A stretch of DNA of 24,197 bases from JAJBWD01 sp041670885 (GTDB taxonomy: Bacteria > Bacillota > Clostridia > Clostridiales > Clostridiaceae), in the NCBI GenBank assembly GCA_041670885.1, contig JBAXYJ010000012.1:1-24197 (forward strand). The letters run 5' to 3'. The position numbers and the translations under genes are program-made. The notes beneath the pieces were generated by a model. It saw only the letters and a list, made by a program, of their open reading frames with translations. It was not told where the DNA came from and searched no databases. Shown here one piece after another: positions 22,832 to 24,197 of the stretch; within the stretch, counting starts at the first letter, position 1; each line of letters opens with the position of its first letter.

Positions 22832-23278
22832 TTGAGAAAGAAATTACTTTTTATAGTATTAGTGTTAATTTTGTACCCCATAACTTATTTTGGTTCTATC
22901 ATTCCAAAAAATAATAAAGAATTAGAGTCTGTAGCACCATTGTCCAAAGAACAGGTATGTCATGCATATATTGCTGATATAACGTCAAAATATACTAAAG
23001 AACCATTAAAAAAACACTATGGAATGGATTTACCGTATCAATTGGAGGATGTAAAAGTTATTGATGCAAAATTGATTTATGGTGAAAATAAATTAACATA
23101 TATTTTCGTAACCCAATTGCAACCTTTTGTTGGAGCACATAATCCCATTGGTACAGATGAATTTACCTTCAGAATTGAAAATGGCAAGGTTACTATGGAA
23201 AACTATAAACATATTGAAAGTTTTCCTGTGCCAGAACACTTAAAACCTTATTACAAATCTCTAAATCCCAATTATTAA
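22832..23278 (+). CDS. DUF3888 domain protein, exported or membrane-anchored
   Basis: 148 residues from TTG 22832, with GAAGGTG at 22819-22825 as ribosome binding site; an in-frame GTG (22823) would coincide with that site. The N-terminus is a signal or anchor sequence (KK then LLFIVLVLILYPITYFGSII, residues 3-24). The remainder is the DUF3888 domain: CHAYIADITSKYTKEPLKKHYG, LIYGENKLTYIFVTQLQPFVGAHNPIG and DEFTFRIENGKV. Function unknown; the family is Firmicute-specific and extracytoplasmic. It stands alone between two terminators and decayed genes. Confidence 0.75.
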   Translation: MRKKLLFIVLVLILYPITYFGSIIPKNNKELESVAPLSKEQVCHAYIADITSKYTKEPLKKHYGMDLPYQLEDVKVIDAKLIYGENKLTYIFVTQLQPFVGAHNPIGTDEFTFRIENGKVTMENYKHIESFPVPEHLKPYYKSLNPNY

Positions 23279-23280
23279 AT

Positions 23281-23565
23281 AGTTTCAACATTCAAAGAAT
23301 TATAGAACTATGCCTTGAGAAAGGATTAAAAAGACCTGAGATTATTGAAAATGGCATGCTTGTTAAATATATTTTTTATAGACAGGAGGACGCAAAACAG
23401 GACGCAAATGAGGACGCAAGCTCAAAGATTTTAAAATATGAAGATAAAATTATGGAATATTTAAAAATAAATAAGTAAATAAATATTTCAAAAGCAATTA
23501 AGCTGTTAAACTTATCAAAATCCAGAACAAATGCTTTAATACACAGAAATTATATAGATATGTAG
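23281..23565 (+). pseudogene. C-terminal fragment of an AlbA_2/COG2865-type ATP-binding regulator
   Basis: The frame reads NIQRIIELCLEKGLKRPEII, the region after the ATPase domain in COG2865-type (divergent AAA_4/AlbA_2) regulators. It continues through a QEDAKQDANEDA spacer, a TAA stop at 23476-23478 and, in the same frame, a winged-helix remnant ISKAIKLLNLSKSRTNALI to TAG 23563. The N-terminal two-thirds are missing; the fragment begins directly after the DUF3888 stop codon. Confidence 0.65.
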
Positions 23566-23943
23566 ACTTGAAATAACTTCTCCAGTGGGAATGTTTAATG
23601 GTAAGAGAATACAGGAATTGATATTCTGCATGTTCCCTCTTTAAGAAGGAACCCTCTGATTTCAGATGTTTTTCATAGATTGAAGTTTATGGAGCGCAGA
23701 GGCAGCGGGTTAAAGAAAATATTAAGGGAATACGAAAAAGAAGCTTTGCACCAATTCTTTTCTGATCAACAATACTTTATTGTTACATTGATAAATAAAA
23801 ATTATGGGGAAAGAAAAACTGTCCAGAAAACTACCCAGAAAACTACCCAGAAAAATGAAAAAAGAATATTAGCTTTAATTTTAGATAATCCCAATATAAC
23901 ACAAAACGATATATCGGAAAAACTAGGAGATATTACACCATAG
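23558..23943 (+). pseudogene. Second C-terminal fragment of an AlbA_2/COG2865-type regulator, frameshifted
   Basis: Starts with RLEITSPVGMFNGKRIQE, then shifts frame (near 23625) to DILHVPSLRRNPLISDVFHR and LKFMERRGSGLKKIL, the conserved C-terminal half of the ATPase domain. A QKTTQKTTQK repeat spacer and the start of a winged helix (ILDNPNITQNDISEKLGDIT) follow, cut by TAG 23941-23943. The intact piece 23680-23943 is open but has no ribosome binding site and should not be read as a real gene. Confidence 0.7.
23818..23852 (+). repeat. Short tandem repeat, CAGAAAACTACC unit
   Basis: About three copies of a 12-base unit encoding (Q)KTTQKTTQK, in the spacer between ATPase and winged-helix parts of the decayed regulator. 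Similar low-complexity spacers are usual in this protein family. Confidence 0.8.
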
Positions 23944-23983
23944 GATTTTCTAATAAAATTCATATTTTTTCAGCCATGGTTAA

Positions 23984-24109
23984 TTAAATATTAAAAAGCT
24001 TGCCAGGCTGTATAATGTTACTACTGACTATATACTTTGCTATGAACTTAATATTGAAAAAATAAATAAAAAAGTTTCAAAAGATAGATCGCATATTCCG
24101 CTGAATTAA
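23984..24109 (+). pseudogene. Tail of an XRE-family helix-turn-helix regulator
   Basis: The frame reads LNIKKLARLYNVTTDYILCY and on to a TAA at 24107-24109. This is the last helix of Cro/CI-type (XRE) domains (LAKLYNVSTDYLL) with a short C-terminal tail. The DNA-recognition helices are absent and there is no start codon. Remnant only. Confidence 0.5.
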
Positions 24110-24129
24110 AAAATAAATTTGATAATTAA

Positions 24130-24180
24130 AAAAATCCCAGTAAAGTAATAAATATACATTTATTACCAAAAAGGATTTTT
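24130..24180. terminator. Nested hairpin, probable bidirectional terminator at window end
   Basis: Outer stem 24130-24137 (AAAAATCC) with 24173-24180 (GGATTTTT). Inner 9-bp stem 24145-24153 (GTAATAAAT) with 24158-24166. T-rich tracts leave the structure on both strands, strongest on the minus strand, so it may end a minus-strand gene lying outside the window. Confidence 0.55.
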
Positions 24181-24197
24181 ACCTTTTATGTCGAATA

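Noticed and set aside
23818..23852. Tandem 12-base repeats as a possible CRISPR array
   Set aside because: Units are contiguous with no spacers and lie in frame in a protein-coding remnant where such repeats are typical.

Overview
The window reads as chromosomal DNA of an anaerobic, spore-forming clostridium (Clostridium sensu stricto or a close relative). Base composition is very low in GC, TTG and GTG starts sit behind strong AGGAGG-type ribosome binding sites, ferredoxin-type anaerobic proteins are present, and the gene order alaS-ireB-ruvX-DUF1292 and mltG-trmR-U32-udk matches the Bacillus/Clostridium pattern. Nearly everything is on the + strand. I cannot name the species.

Layout. (1) 1-981: end of a cysteine desulfurase gene and its IscU/NifU scaffold. 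(2) 990-5523: an alanine T-box leader and alaS, then ireB, ruvX, a DUF1292 gene and fur; a 106-bp palindromic element lies between ireB and ruvX. (3) 5534-12700: RNase J, typA/bipA, mltG, trmR, a U32 (TrhP-type) tRNA hydroxylation gene and uridine kinase. (4) 12767-14326: a lone penicillin-binding transpeptidase whose ribosome binding site lies inside the preceding terminator. (5) 14385-22634: the unusual part, described below. (6) 22729-24197: a small DUF3888 exported protein, then a stretch of degraded genes: two C-terminal fragments of AlbA_2/COG2865-type ATP-binding regulators and the tail of an XRE repressor.

The interesting system is region 5. An NBP35/Mrp ATPase gene and a NifX-like (orange-protein type) gene overlap by one base. 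They are followed by two MinD-type ATPases, each with two inserted [4Fe-4S] ferredoxin motifs, a C_GCAxxG_C_C redox protein and a second NifX-like protein. This gene content resembles the orange protein (ORP) complex of Desulfovibrio, with Mrp and ORP as separate genes instead of a fusion. A second transcription unit encodes a CGGC-domain protein, a DUF1847 protein and a flavin reductase. A third carries DUF5320, then a DUF134 helix-turn-helix protein with a Cys-rich tail, a DUF89-type phosphatase and a COG1237 metallo-beta-lactamase-fold enzyme.

The three units share a promoter architecture. A near-perfect sigma-A promoter is flanked by copies of a GGCAWWTG box. In the first two units the copies are in direct repeat exactly 40 bp apart; in the third, one copy is inverted. 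This points to a common regulator, with the DUF134 protein as the local candidate. The function of this regulon is not evident from sequence. Metal/Fe-S cluster or low-potential redox handling is the most reasonable inference. There are no nitrogenase structural genes here.
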